DNA of 17,522 bases, from assembly GCF_938040765.1 (NCBI RefSeq), contig NZ_CALIAA010000075.1, forward strand, positions 1-17,522. Reading direction: 5' to 3'. This document shows positions 1 to 7,976 of this stretch, piece after piece; the stretch's first letter is position 1; each line of letters opens with the position of its first letter. Origin of the DNA: an uncultured Fretibacterium sp. (GTDB lineage: Bacteria > Synergistota > Synergistia > Synergistales > Aminobacteriaceae). Position numbers and translations under genes: made by a program. Below the pieces are notes generated by a model. It saw only the letters and a program-made list of their open reading frames with translations. It had not been told where the DNA came from and did not search any database.

Positions 1-3
1 TTT

Positions 4-40
4 GCATACTTCCCTTTGGCAAAATATGCGTTTTTGTTTT
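4..40 (+). terminator. Weak terminator-like hairpin at left edge
   Basis: A short inverted repeat (GCATA at 4-8, TATGC at 25-29) with a 16-nt loop is followed by a T-rich tract at 31-40. This polarity would suit a plus-strand gene ending left of the window and converging on the GAPDH gene. The stem is only 5 bp and AT-rich, so it may be chance. No clear terminator is seen for the GAPDH gene itself between its stop and position 1. Confidence 0.22.
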
Positions 41-69
41 AATCAGCGCTTCCCTGAAATCTCAAAAGT

Positions 70-1083
70 CTACGCCTTGCTTCCCATGTAGGCCGCAAGC
101 TCCAGCATCCGGTTGGAGTAGCCAAACTCGTTGTCGTACCAGAGCATCAGCTTGACCATCCTGCCGTCCAGGACCTTCGTGGACAGGCCGTCCACGATGC
201 TGGAATGCGGGTTGCCGACGATGTCGATAGAGACGATCTCCTCCCCGCAGAACTCCACAATCCCCTTGAGCGGCCCCTCCGCGGCCTTCTTCAGGGCGCC
301 GTTGACCTCGTCGAGCGTCACGGCCTTCTTGAGCAGGAAGTTGGCGTCCGTCAGGGATCCGTCAACCGTGGGGACGCGGACGGCAATCATGTCCATCTTG
401 CCCTTCAGGTCCGGGAACAGGGGGACCATCGCCTTGGCCGCGCCCGTCGTGGCGGGCACAAGGGAGACCCCGGCCGCGCGCCCCTTGCGTCCGCCCCCCT
501 TCTGAGGCGTATCGACCAGGAACTGCGTGGAGGTGTAGGCATGGATGGTCGTCGCCATCAGGTTCTCGATCCCGAAAGTCTCGTGCATCACCTTGGTGAC
601 GGCCGCCAGGGAGTTCGTCGTGCAGGAGGCGTTGGAGACGACGATATCGGCCTTGGGATCGAAGTCCTTCTCGTTGACGCCAAGGACGATCGTCCGGTCC
701 ACCCCGTCCGCCGGCGCGCTGATGATGACGTGCCTGGCGCCGGCCTCCACGTGCTTCATCGCATCGGGCTTCTTGGTGAAGCGCCCCGTGCACTCCATCA
801 CGATATCGACGCCCAGCTTCTTCCACGGCAGTGCCGCAGGGTCCCTCTCCGCGAACATGGGGACGCGAACCCCATCCAGGATCAGGCTCTCCGAGTCCGC
901 CTTGACCTCGAAGGGCGCCTTGCCGTGCGTGGAGTCGTACTTCACGTAATACGCCATGTCCTCCGGCGGGATCAGATCGTTCAACGCCACGATCTCGATA
1001 TCCTTGAACCTGCGCTCCACCCAGCAGCGCAGCACGATGCGCCCGATACGTCCCAACCCGTTGATTGCCACCTTCGTCGCCAT
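70..1083 (-). CDS. gap: Glyceraldehyde-3-phosphate dehydrogenase (type I)
   Basis: This 337-residue enzyme oxidises and phosphorylates glyceraldehyde-3-phosphate to 1,3-bisphosphoglycerate with NAD(P) in cytoplasmic glycolysis. The N-terminal Rossmann fold shows GLGRIGR (residues 9-15). The active-site signature NASCTTN (151-157) gives the catalytic Cys154, with His181 in HAYTST. The second-domain motif TGAAKA follows at 213-218 and the C-terminal WYDNEFGYSNR at 315-325. Full length for the family. The ATG at 1083 is chosen because translation then begins MATKVAINGLGR, as usual for the family, and a GGAGGTG-like ribosome site lies about 7 nt upstream; a longer in-frame extension upstream lacks family similarity. 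The S-loop reads KGGGRKGRAA where many homologues have KDWRGGRAA. It lies downstream of the CHR genes but probably has its own promoter. Confidence 0.97.
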   Translation of the reverse strand: MATKVAINGLGRIGRIVLRCWVERRFKDIEIVALNDLIPPEDMAYYVKYDSTHGKAPFEVKADSESLILDGVRVPMFAERDPAALPWKKLGVDIVMECTGRFTKKPDAMKHVEAGARHVIISAPADGVDRTIVLGVNEKDFDPKADIVVSNASCTTNSLAAVTKVMHETFGIENLMATTIHAYTSTQFLVDTPQKGGGRKGRAAGVSLVPATTGAAKAMVPLFPDLKGKMDMIAVRVPTVDGSLTDANFLLKKAVTLDEVNGALKKAAEGPLKGIVEFCGEEIVSIDIVGNPHSSIVDGLSTKVLDGRMVKLMLWYDNEFGYSNRMLELAAYMGSKA

Positions 1084-1102
1084 GAACAACACCTCCAGTG
1101 AG

Positions 1103-1135
1103 ATTGTATCGCTCGGATCCGTCTCGATTATCTCA
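1103..1135 (-). promoter_or_regulatory. Candidate -10 elements upstream of gap
   Basis: Reading the minus strand, two -10-like elements occur in the 132-nt gap between the CHR pair and gap. One is an extended-type TGAGATAAT (1127-1135) and the other is TACAAT (1103-1108). No convincing -35 hexamer stands at 17 nt from either. The region is locally AT-richer than its surroundings, which fits a promoter, but the exact element is a guess. Confidence 0.3.
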
Positions 1136-1190
1136 CAAAATACCCCGAAAGCGCCCCGCAAGCACCGCAATTTTCGTCCCCGCCCCCTCG

Positions 1191-1207
1191 CCGTCCGCGC
1201 AGGACGG
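1191..1207 (-). terminator. Small perfect hairpin just after the CHR operon
   Basis: CCGTCC (1191-1196) and GGACGG (1202-1207) form a perfect 6-bp stem with a 5-nt loop, 8 nt past the stop codon of the second CHR gene. There is no U-tract after it on the minus strand, so it may be a weak or Rho-assisted end, or just a GC-rich chance repeat. Confidence 0.28.
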
Positions 1208-1215
1208 GGAAAGCC

Positions 1216-1794
1216 TCAGGACAAAAGCCCCTTCAGACAAAGCCCGGCCAGCGCCGAGGCCAGGATCAGAAGCTGCGGATAGGCCCGGAAAAGCCGGAGC
1301 CGGGACAGGGCGAAACATACGGCGACCAGCCCGACCAACAGCAGGCCGGGGAGGGCCGACCTCAGGGAGGAGAGGTCCCTGGGAATCAGGGGACGGGCCA
1401 GGGTCCAGAAGGCCACCAGGAGCATACCCGCCACGGCGGGGCGCAGGGCTCTCTGAAAGGCCTCGATGCGTCCCCGCATCCGCTCCGAGGCCAGGGAGAT
1501 CAGCCACAGGAGGAGCGCGATCACCAGGATGGGCGTCCCCACGAGGGCCGCACTGGCCCAGAGCGAGCCCCAGAACCCCGCCAGGCGGTACCCTACGAAG
1601 GTCGCGGAGTTCAGGGCCACCGGCCCCGGCGTCATCTGAGCCAGGGAGATGGTCTGCGCGAACATCGTCTCCGTCAGCCAGGGACGTGCCACGACCAGCT
1701 CGTGATGAATGAAGGGTATCGTGGCGAGCCCTCCGCCGAAGGCCCCCAACGCCACCTTGGCGAAAACGGCGGCCAGCATGGCGATGGTGTTCAT
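1216..1794 (-). CDS. Chromate transporter family protein, second half-size subunit
   Basis: This 192-residue, very hydrophobic protein belongs to the CHR family (ChrA type), here in the short form with one CHR domain per polypeptide. The near N-terminal glycine-rich GAFGGG (18-22) and the TPGPVALN segment (55-62), followed by a conserved GYRLAG, are hallmarks of the CHR domain. Several membrane segments follow (about 75-100, 120-135, 147-165 and 174-190). Its ATG overlaps the stop codon of the preceding CHR gene by 4 nt (ATGA at 1791-1794), so translation is probably coupled and the two products likely form a heteromeric inner-membrane transporter. The family is known for chromate efflux driven by proton or sulfate exchange, but the natural substrate in an anaerobe may be another oxyanion. 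Substrate is therefore not assigned. Confidence 0.9.
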   Translation of the reverse strand: MNTIAMLAAVFAKVALGAFGGGLATIPFIHHELVVARPWLTETMFAQTISLAQMTPGPVALNSATFVGYRLAGFWGSLWASAALVGTPILVIALLLWLISLASERMRGRIEAFQRALRPAVAGMLLVAFWTLARPLIPRDLSSLRSALPGLLLVGLVAVCFALSRLRLFRAYPQLLILASALAGLCLKGLLS

Positions 1795-2345
1795 GACGGG
1801 CTCCCGGTCCCGGTCCGGCTCAGCCATCCCCCGGCGAGGGAGACCAGCGCCCCCGCGCCCAGGGCAAGAAAGGGGTGGACGTCCCAGACGATCAGCAGGG
1901 CGGCCGTCACAACGAAGGCCAGCATCTGGGGCTGGCCGACGAATACGGAGGCCCGGATCATCTTCCAGAGGGAGTTCCAGACCACCACCACAACCCCCGC
2001 CCCCGCACCGAGGAAAAAGGCGATCATCCAAGGGTTCGACATGTGGTTCAGGATCAGCGAGGACAGAAGAAGGATGCTGAGGAAGGGGGGCAGGGACGTC
2101 CCGAGGACGGCGGCGCAGGCGCCCCTCCACCCCGCCAGCGCCCTGCCCGCGACGAAGGAGAGGTTCGTCGCGATGGGGCCCGGCACGGCGGTGGCCAGCA
2201 CGATCATGTCCGCGATCTCCTCGTCGGTGAACTCCCCCATGGCGCGGACCTCGGACTCGATAACCCCCAGCATGACGATGCCCCCGCCGATGGTGAAGGC
2301 GCCGATCCTGAAAAAACGCACGAAGATGGACCACAAACGCCGCAT
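1791..2345 (-). CDS. Chromate transporter family protein, first half-size subunit
   Basis: This 184-residue partner of the downstream CHR protein has the same layout: a glycine-rich entry helix (GAFTIGGG), an acidic EFTDEEIAD stretch, then VPGPIATN and multiple hydrophobic helices, with a long VVVVVW segment near residue 120. Paired short CHR proteins are known in many bacteria, typically as adjacent non-identical genes with opposite membrane topologies. The ATG at 2345 is chosen: an AGGAG site lies about 11 nt upstream, whereas the in-frame TTG at 2354 would sit only 2 nt from that site. The gene lies 54 nt downstream of the gamma-glutamyltransferase-like gene, suggesting an operon. The transported ion is not shown by the sequence. 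Confidence 0.9.
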   Translation of the reverse strand: MRRLWSIFVRFFRIGAFTIGGGIVMLGVIESEVRAMGEFTDEEIADMIVLATAVPGPIATNLSFVAGRALAGWRGACAAVLGTSLPPFLSILLLSSLILNHMSNPWMIAFFLGAGAGVVVVVWNSLWKMIRASVFVGQPQMLAFVVTAALLIVWDVHPFLALGAGALVSLAGGWLSRTGTGSPS

Positions 2346-2399
2346 AAAGGACAAGGCTCCTTTCGAAAGAAAGGGGGAGAGAAATTCCCCTCTGAAATA

Positions 2400-4010
2400 T
2401 CACCAGGCGGCGACGCAGCCGTCCGTCCGGGGTTCCGTCCCCCCCGCCAGAGTGCCGAAGGAGGTCCTCGCGATGATCTCGCCGCGCCCGAAGGGAGTCG
2501 GATCATCGATCATCCGGACGTTATGGCCGCGCGACTCAAGGGACGAGGCGATGTCGGCGGGGACCCCCCGCTCCATCTGCACGGTACGTCCCTCGATCCA
2601 CTGCCAGCGCGGAGCGTCCAGCGCCTCCTGCGGATTCATCCCGAAATCGACCAGGTTCGAGACCACCTGCAGGTGCCCCTGGGGCTGCATGAAGGCCCCC
2701 ATGACCCCGAAGGGCCCCACGGGCGCCCCGTCCTTCGTCAGGAAGCCCGGGATGATCGTGTGGTAGGGCTTCTTGCCCGGCGCCAGACAGTTCGGGGACT
2801 CGGGGTCCAGGCTGAAGTTGCAGCCCCGATTGTGCAGGGCGACGCCCGTTCCGGGGACCACCAGGCCGGAGCCGAACCCCATATAGTTGCTCTGGATCAT
2901 GGAGACCATGTTCCCCTCCCCGTCCGCCGCGGCCAGATAGACCGTTCCTCCCCGCGGCGGCCTTCCCGGAGCGGGGTCGAGCGCGGCCGCACCGATCCGC
3001 TTTCGGCGTTCGTCCGCGTAGGCCTCGGAGAGCAGGTCCCGGGCGGTACAGGACATGAAGCGGGGATCCGCAACATAGGCCAGGACATCCGCGTAGGCCA
3101 CCTTCATCGCCTCGATCTGCAGGTGATAGACCTCCGCCGTCTCCCGTTCGTCCGGCAGGCCGAACCCCTTCAAGAGGTTCAGCGCCATGAGCGCTGCGAT
3201 GCCGTGCCCGTTCGGGGGAATCTCCCAGACGTCGTACCCCCGGTAGTTCGCCGACAGGGGCTCCACCCACTCGGGCCGGTAGGCGGCCAGGTCGGAGGCT
3301 CGGAGCCAGCCGCCCGAGCGCTGGGCGAAAACGCCGATCCGCTCCGCGAGCTCCCCCCGATAGAAGTCCTCCGCACCGCTCTCTGCGATCCGCGCGAGGG
3401 TCCGCGCATGGTCCGGAGAACGCCAGACCTCGCCCGGCATGGGGGCCCTTCCCCCGGGGCAGAAGGTCTCGAACCAATGCCGGAAGGCGTCGCCATCGCA
3501 CCGGCCCGAGTACGCCCGAAAGGCGTTCTTCCACATTTGCGCCGTGACCGGGGACACGGCATAGCCCTCCGAGGCGCAGGCGACGGCGGGGGCCAGCACC
3601 TCGCCAAGCGAACGCCGCCCGAACCGCCGCACCAGCTCCGCCCAGCCGGCCGGTGCTCCCGGTACCGTAACGGCGTCCCAACCGTACCGAGGGACCTCCC
3701 GGTGCCCGGCTCCCCGCAGCATGCCGGCGTCGGCCAGGGCCGGAGCGGGGCCGCTGGCGTTGAGGCCGTGAAGCCGGCCGCCCGACCAGACCAGCGCGAA
3801 ACAGTCCCCTCCGATGCCGTTGGACGTGGGTTCCACGACGGTCAGGCAGGCGGCCGCAGCGACGGCCGCGTCCACGGCGTTTCCGCCTTTTTTCAGGATG
3901 TCCAGCCCCGCCTGCGCGGCCAGAGGCTGCCCCGTGGCGACCATGCCGCGGGACCCGAACACGACGGTGCGGCGCGAAGGATACCGATAGCGCGTCGCGT
4001 CGAAGTTCAT
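2400..4010 (-). CDS. Gamma-glutamyltransferase family Ntn-hydrolase
   Basis: This 536-residue protein belongs to the gamma-glutamyltranspeptidase/cephalosporin acylase-type family, made as a proenzyme that cleaves itself before a catalytic threonine. Segments seen in order are KGGNAVDAAVA (41-51), NGIGGDCFALVW (64-75), VPGAPAGW (117-123), PPNGHG (265-270), the processing site GGT with presumed nucleophile Thr356, GNMVSMIQSNYMGFGSG (366-382) and MGAFMQPQGHLQV (437-449). Thr356 aligns with the E. coli Ggt nucleophile by its spacing to the following D-x-x-GN. No signal peptide is visible, so it is probably cytoplasmic, like YwrD-type members, rather than a periplasmic glutathione hydrolase. The ATG at 4010 is chosen for its GAGG ribosome site 7 nt upstream. 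It is followed closely by the CHR pair. Substrate is uncertain. Confidence 0.93.
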   Translation of the reverse strand: MNFDATRYRYPSRRTVVFGSRGMVATGQPLAAQAGLDILKKGGNAVDAAVAAAACLTVVEPTSNGIGGDCFALVWSGGRLHGLNASGPAPALADAGMLRGAGHREVPRYGWDAVTVPGAPAGWAELVRRFGRRSLGEVLAPAVACASEGYAVSPVTAQMWKNAFRAYSGRCDGDAFRHWFETFCPGGRAPMPGEVWRSPDHARTLARIAESGAEDFYRGELAERIGVFAQRSGGWLRASDLAAYRPEWVEPLSANYRGYDVWEIPPNGHGIAALMALNLLKGFGLPDERETAEVYHLQIEAMKVAYADVLAYVADPRFMSCTARDLLSEAYADERRKRIGAAALDPAPGRPPRGGTVYLAAADGEGNMVSMIQSNYMGFGSGLVVPGTGVALHNRGCNFSLDPESPNCLAPGKKPYHTIIPGFLTKDGAPVGPFGVMGAFMQPQGHLQVVSNLVDFGMNPQEALDAPRWQWIEGRTVQMERGVPADIASSLESRGHNVRMIDDPTPFGRGEIIARTSFGTLAGGTEPRTDGCVAAW

Positions 4011-4184
4011 AACCAGCCCTCCTCTCCCCTGGGGATCCCGTACCGGGACGGGACGCTCGTTCGAGCCGCCTCGCTCGGGAAGGTATCGGCGGCTTCGTCG
4101 CCTCCGCCCCATAAGCGAGGGGGAACGGTTCCGAGAGGCCGTCCCCCCTTCCTCATTCCTGCAGCCGGTGTCCCGGGCCGGAGC

Positions 4185-5624
4185 TCAGTACGCCTTGGCG
4201 AAGATCGTCCTCCGCCCCTCCCGCCCCGTAACCACGCACTTGCCCCGACTCGAGTCGGACAGGGGGATGCAGCGGGGCGTCGCTCCGCCCGTCTCCTCGC
4301 GGATACGCCGTTCGTCCTCCGGAGAACCGGCGAAGTAGGCCTCCACAAAACCGCCCCGCTCCGACAGGAGCGCCTTGAGTTCCTCGTAGCTCCCGGCAAA
4401 GGAGGTGTGCTCCTCGCGGAAGGCCCTGGCCCGGGCGTACATCGAGGACTGAATGTCCTCCAGCACCTTCGTCACCGTCGGGACCAGGGCGTCGTGAGCG
4501 ATGTCGAGCCTCTCCCCCGTATCGCGGCGCACGGCCCGGACCGTCCCCGCCTTCATGTCCTTCTCCCCCAGCTCGAGCCGCAGCGGGACGCCCCTTTGCA
4601 GATGATGGAAGAAGCGGTCCCCCGGCCTCATGTGGAATTGCGTGTCGACGAAGGTATGAAGGCCGCCCATCGCGTCGTTCAGCTGCCTGGAAAACTCCCT
4701 GGCCCTGGGCAGCAGGGACTCGTCCAGCAGCGTCTCGTCCGTCGATATGGGCAGCAGCACCGTCTTCGTCGGCGCCACCCGGGGCGGGAGGATCAGGCCG
4801 TCGTCGTCGGAGTGCGTCATGATCAGGGCGCCGATCAGGCGCGTCGAGATGCCCCAGCTCGTCGTCCAGCACTCCTCCAGATCGCCCGCCTTGTTCTGGA
4901 AACGAATCTCGAACGCCCGGGCGAAGTTCTGCCCCAGGAAATGGCTGGTCCCCGCCTGCAGCGCCTTGGCATCGCTCATCATGGCCTCGCAGGTGTAGGT
5001 GTCCACGGCCCCGGGGAAACGCTCCCCCTCGGTCTTCTCGCCCGGGACGACCGGCAGGGCCAGGACGTCCTCCATGAGCTGGCGGTAGACCTCGAGCATC
5101 TTCAGGGTCTCCTCGCGGGCCTCCGCCTCCGTCGCATGCGCCGTATGCCCCTCCTGCCACAGGAACTCCGAGGTCCTCAGGAAAAGGCGCGGGCGCTTCT
5201 CCCAGCGCATGACGTTGCACCACTGGTTGATCAGGACGGGCAGATCGCGCCAGGACTGAATCCATTTGCTGTACATGTGTCCGATGACCGTCTCGGAGGT
5301 CGGGCGCACGGCGAAGGGTTCCTCCAGCTCCTCCCCCCCTGCATGGGTGACCATGGCGCACTCGGGCGAGAAGCCCTCGACATGCTCCGCCTCCCTCTCC
5401 AGAAAGGAGTTCGGGATGAGGAGCGGGAAATAGGCATTGACGTGTCCGGTCCTCTTGAACGCGTCGTCGAAATGCCGCTGCACGGACTCCCAGATCGAGT
5501 AGCCCGTCGGCCGGATGACCATACAGCCCCGGACCGGGGCGTAGTCCGCCAGCTCCGCGACCCTGATGACATCGAGGTACCACTGAGAATAATCGACACT
5601 CCGCGAAGTGATGTTGCGCGCCAT
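4185..5624 (-). CDS. proS: Prolyl-tRNA synthetase, short archaeal/eukaryotic type
   Basis: This 479-residue class II synthetase charges tRNA-Pro with proline in the cytoplasm. RPTSET (107-112) and RTSEFLWQEGHTAH (150-163) are the ATP/proline-site and motif 2 regions, and the GISTRLIGALIMTHSDDDGL stretch is motif 3. The protein has the short architecture: no editing insertion between motifs 2 and 3, and a C-terminal domain ending in a conserved tyrosine (KAY). Only two cysteines remain in the C-terminal domain (PRC and GKC), so the zinc site of archaeal enzymes appears reduced. The ATG at 5624 gives MARNITSRSVDYSQWY; a GGAGG site lies 11 nt upstream, a slightly long spacing. It lies 73 nt downstream of the patatin gene. 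This form occurs patchily in bacteria, including Synergistota, Clostridia and Deinococcus relatives. Confidence 0.96.
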   Translation of the reverse strand: MARNITSRSVDYSQWYLDVIRVAELADYAPVRGCMVIRPTGYSIWESVQRHFDDAFKRTGHVNAYFPLLIPNSFLEREAEHVEGFSPECAMVTHAGGEELEEPFAVRPTSETVIGHMYSKWIQSWRDLPVLINQWCNVMRWEKRPRLFLRTSEFLWQEGHTAHATEAEAREETLKMLEVYRQLMEDVLALPVVPGEKTEGERFPGAVDTYTCEAMMSDAKALQAGTSHFLGQNFARAFEIRFQNKAGDLEECWTTSWGISTRLIGALIMTHSDDDGLILPPRVAPTKTVLLPISTDETLLDESLLPRAREFSRQLNDAMGGLHTFVDTQFHMRPGDRFFHHLQRGVPLRLELGEKDMKAGTVRAVRRDTGERLDIAHDALVPTVTKVLEDIQSSMYARARAFREEHTSFAGSYEELKALLSERGGFVEAYFAGSPEDERRIREETGGATPRCIPLSDSSRGKCVVTGREGRRTIFAKAY

Positions 5625-5645
5625 CGTACACAAAACCTCCCAAAA

Positions 5646-5657
5646 CTGCGGCCGCAG
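5646..5657 (-). repeat. 12-bp perfect palindrome upstream of proS
   Basis: The palindrome CTGCGGCCGCAG sits 22 nt upstream of the proS start codon and is followed on the minus strand by TTTT. It could form a very short hairpin (4-bp stem with GGCC loop) in the patatin-proS junction, or be a dyad operator. It is too short to call an intrinsic terminator. Confidence 0.3.
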
Positions 5658-5697
5658 CTCTCCGCCGGGCCGTCCTCTTCGCTTCGCCCCGCCTGTT

Positions 5698-7791
5698 CTA
5701 CGGCAGGGGGTAATGATCCCAGATCGGAACCCCCAGGAAGAATCCCACCTTGAACTCCTCGGACCCGTACAGCGCCGCAAGTTTCGCGTCGATGATGTTG
5801 TTCGGGAAGTTCACGGCCAGGCCGACCTCCCAGGGGGAGGCGATTTTTTTGTATTCCCTGTCCATCGCATAGCCGTAGCTCCCGAAGAGCTCCACGGCCA
5901 CGATCCCCAGGACGCTCCGGTTCAGAATCCTCCGGAAGGCCACGTTGGCCCAGACCATGCGCTCCGCCTCCACGGGGCGCGAGGAAACGGAATAGAGCTC
6001 CTCGGCGGCCCCGAGGTAGGCGGCGTGGCTGCGGAAATCCATGTCCCCTTCCGCGTAGCCCAGCCGGAAGTACGTCCGCCAGTTGTCGCCGACCTCGAGG
6101 GGCTTGAAGTAGGTGAGCCGGTAGTTGAGCTCCTCCAGGTTAGGCCACCACGCATTGAGCCGCCAGGCATGGCCCTTCGTGGGGTCGCCCGGGATATCCA
6201 GGGTATCGTAGGCGGCGAAGAAGGTCGGCCCCACGGCGTTGTGCCCGTCGCCGCTCGCTCCGCGGGTCCCCTCCACGTGCTCGTACGCCAGCCCCACCCC
6301 CAGGCGGACGTCTCCCCAGCGGAAGAGCCGATTCACCCCCACGGCGTAACGGTCCCAGTCCCGTACCCCGTCGCTGGAGTCGATCCTCCAGTTATGCGCC
6401 GCCAGGTTGACCTCCCACGCGTTCATGGACTCGGGCGCCGTCTGATAGGTAAGGTCGATCCCCCATTGCTCGCCGAGCCTCAGGACGCCCGAGAGGTTGT
6501 CGTAATCCGAGAACAGACCTCGGGCCACGCCCTTGACGTAGAGCCAGCGGTTGTGGTGCAGGTTCGTCGTATAGCCGGACACCCCGATCTCGAGCTCCGG
6601 ACTCTGCCGCACGTCCAGCCGAACCAGCACGTCCCCCGACGTGGTACGTCCCAGCTGATAATCCACCGTGGCGATGCTGGGGGACTCCGTCAGACGCTGG
6701 ACCGCATGCTCGATCCTGTCCCGATCCAGGGGCCTGCCGACCCAGACGAGGCAACGTTTGCGGAGGTCCGAGGCCATTCCGTCGGACAGGCCCTCGACCT
6801 GGACGTCCCCGACGATGTTGGAGGTGAACCGGGTTCCGTTCAGGTCCAGGATCCCGGGACCGAGGTCCGAGAGCCTGGCGACCTCATCCATATGCGGCAG
6901 GATGGCTTCCCGGCCGCGCCCGATGATGTCGTCCGCCTTCGTGGAATCGAGAAACGAGAAATTCCGGACCCGGGGGGATATCAGCAGGTCCGCGTGTTTT
7001 CCCTCCTCGCCCGTGGTTTTTCGCATCATGACCGCGAGGGATTGATCGATGACGTCGATGTAGGAGTTGAGCTCGCGGTCCTGGGACGGGGATTCCGAGA
7101 CGTCCACGGCGATCACGGGGATGCCCGGAAACAGCTCTCTGCCCGCATCGACCGGCAGGTTCGAGACCAGGCCGCCGTCCACCAGGAGGCGACCGTTGAT
7201 CTCCCAGGGCTCGAAGAGAGCGGGAATGGACATCGAGGCCCTCATCACGGAGGGAAGGCTGCCCCCGTGGAGCACGACCTTCTCCCCCGTCCGTATGTCC
7301 GTCGCCACGGCGGCGTAGGGGATGGGGAGGTCGTAGAAGTCGGTCACGGTCACGTGCCGCATCAGTTGCGTAAAGTACTGGTAGAGCTTGTCCCCCGTCA
7401 GAATCCCCAGGGGGCCCCTCTGCCGGCCCGACTTCTTGTAGGTCAGGGCGGACACCGTGCTCGTTCTGGCCCTTCGGTCGTTTCCCGTAAAGACGAACAT
7501 CGGCCCCGTGTTCTCCGCCAGCAGGGAGGGAAGGTCCAGATCTCCGACGATCCGCCGCATCTCCGCCGCGTCGTACCCACTGGCCTTGAGCGCGCCGATC
7601 AGGGAGCCGATGCTCGTCCCGACGATGCCGACGATGGGAATCTTGCGCTCCTCCAGGACCTCGATCACGCCGATATGGGCAAACCCGCGGGTTCCGCCTC
7701 CGGAGAGAACCAGCACGACCCCCGCCTCGGCCGCAAGGGATGGGGACAGACACAGAGCCAGCAGCACGCACAAAAGTTTCCGCACTCTCAC
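5698..7791 (-). CDS. Patatin-like phospholipase fused to an outer-membrane beta-barrel (PlpD-like)
   Basis: This 697-residue protein resembles type Vd autotransporters such as PlpD. A signal peptide (MRVRKLLCVLLALCLSPSLA, cleavage likely near Ala23) leads into a patatin domain. It has the oxyanion loop GGGTRG (31-36), the nucleophile motif GTSIG with Ser60, and the partner aspartate in DGG (Asp205). Beyond about residue 300 comes a POTRA-like region (NGTRFTSNIVGDVQVEGL and following), then a long C-terminal part with alternating aromatic and polar residues typical of Omp85/BamA-type strands, ending in VGVPIWDHYPLP. Known members secrete or display a class A1 phospholipase. The start is uncertain among GTG codons at 7794, 7791 and 7785. 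GTG 7791 is preferred because a GGAGG site sits 5 nt upstream. The barrel implies an outer membrane. Confidence 0.93.
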   Translation of the reverse strand: MRVRKLLCVLLALCLSPSLAAEAGVVLVLSGGGTRGFAHIGVIEVLEERKIPIVGIVGTSIGSLIGALKASGYDAAEMRRIVGDLDLPSLLAENTGPMFVFTGNDRRARTSTVSALTYKKSGRQRGPLGILTGDKLYQYFTQLMRHVTVTDFYDLPIPYAAVATDIRTGEKVVLHGGSLPSVMRASMSIPALFEPWEINGRLLVDGGLVSNLPVDAGRELFPGIPVIAVDVSESPSQDRELNSYIDVIDQSLAVMMRKTTGEEGKHADLLISPRVRNFSFLDSTKADDIIGRGREAILPHMDEVARLSDLGPGILDLNGTRFTSNIVGDVQVEGLSDGMASDLRKRCLVWVGRPLDRDRIEHAVQRLTESPSIATVDYQLGRTTSGDVLVRLDVRQSPELEIGVSGYTTNLHHNRWLYVKGVARGLFSDYDNLSGVLRLGEQWGIDLTYQTAPESMNAWEVNLAAHNWRIDSSDGVRDWDRYAVGVNRLFRWGDVRLGVGLAYEHVEGTRGASGDGHNAVGPTFFAAYDTLDIPGDPTKGHAWRLNAWWPNLEELNYRLTYFKPLEVGDNWRTYFRLGYAEGDMDFRSHAAYLGAAEELYSVSSRPVEAERMVWANVAFRRILNRSVLGIVAVELFGSYGYAMDREYKKIASPWEVGLAVNFPNNIIDAKLAALYGSEEFKVGFFLGVPIWDHYPLP

Positions 7792-7851
7792 CACATCCTC
7801 CGTCCGGACATCAAGGAAGCGCCGATCAAGCCAGCGCTTTTATTGACAACG

Positions 7852-7883
7852 AAAAAGCGGCGGGGCCCACCGAGCCGCGCCGC
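7852..7883 (-). terminator. Intrinsic terminator of the CheX-like gene
   Basis: On the minus strand, GCGGCG and CGCCGC enclose a second 3-bp stem after one mismatch, with a 5-nt loop (hairpin 7857-7883), followed directly by TTTTT (7852-7856). Polarity and position fit termination of the CheX-like transcript about 95 nt after its stop codon, and so a separate promoter for the patatin gene in 7792-7851. Confidence 0.8.
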
Positions 7884-7903
7884 CCCACACTTTTTACTTT
7901 TTG

Positions 7904-7923
7904 CCTCGGGCCGGAACCCGAGG
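7904..7923. repeat. Perfect inverted repeat in the CheX-like 3' region
   Basis: CCTCGGG (7904-7910) and CCCGAGG (7917-7923) form a perfect 7-bp stem with a 6-nt loop. On the minus strand it is followed by an A-rich tract, not U, so it is not an intrinsic terminator by itself. It lies between the CheX-like stop codon and the real terminator. Confidence 0.55.
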
Positions 7924-7938
7924 ATGGCCTCCGGGCGT

Positions 7939-7970
7939 CCGTTCCCCGGCGGTCCCTTCCCTCGGAACGG
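7939..7970. repeat. Second inverted repeat in the CheX-like 3' region
   Basis: CCGTTCC (7939-7945) and GGAACGG (7964-7970) form a perfect 7-bp stem around an 18-nt loop, starting only 6 nt past the CheX-like stop codon. Together with the hairpin at 7904-7923 it makes a structured 3' untranslated region, possibly stabilising the mRNA. Confidence 0.5.
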
Positions 7971-7976
7971 CCCGCA

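Noticed and set aside
1875..5753. A plus-strand open frame of nearly 1,300 codons opposite several minus-strand genes
   Set aside because: It spans the antisense of three clearly identified genes and their intergenic gaps, is rich in Arg, Gly, Pro, Asp and His without any domain pattern, and is explained by high GC at third codon positions.
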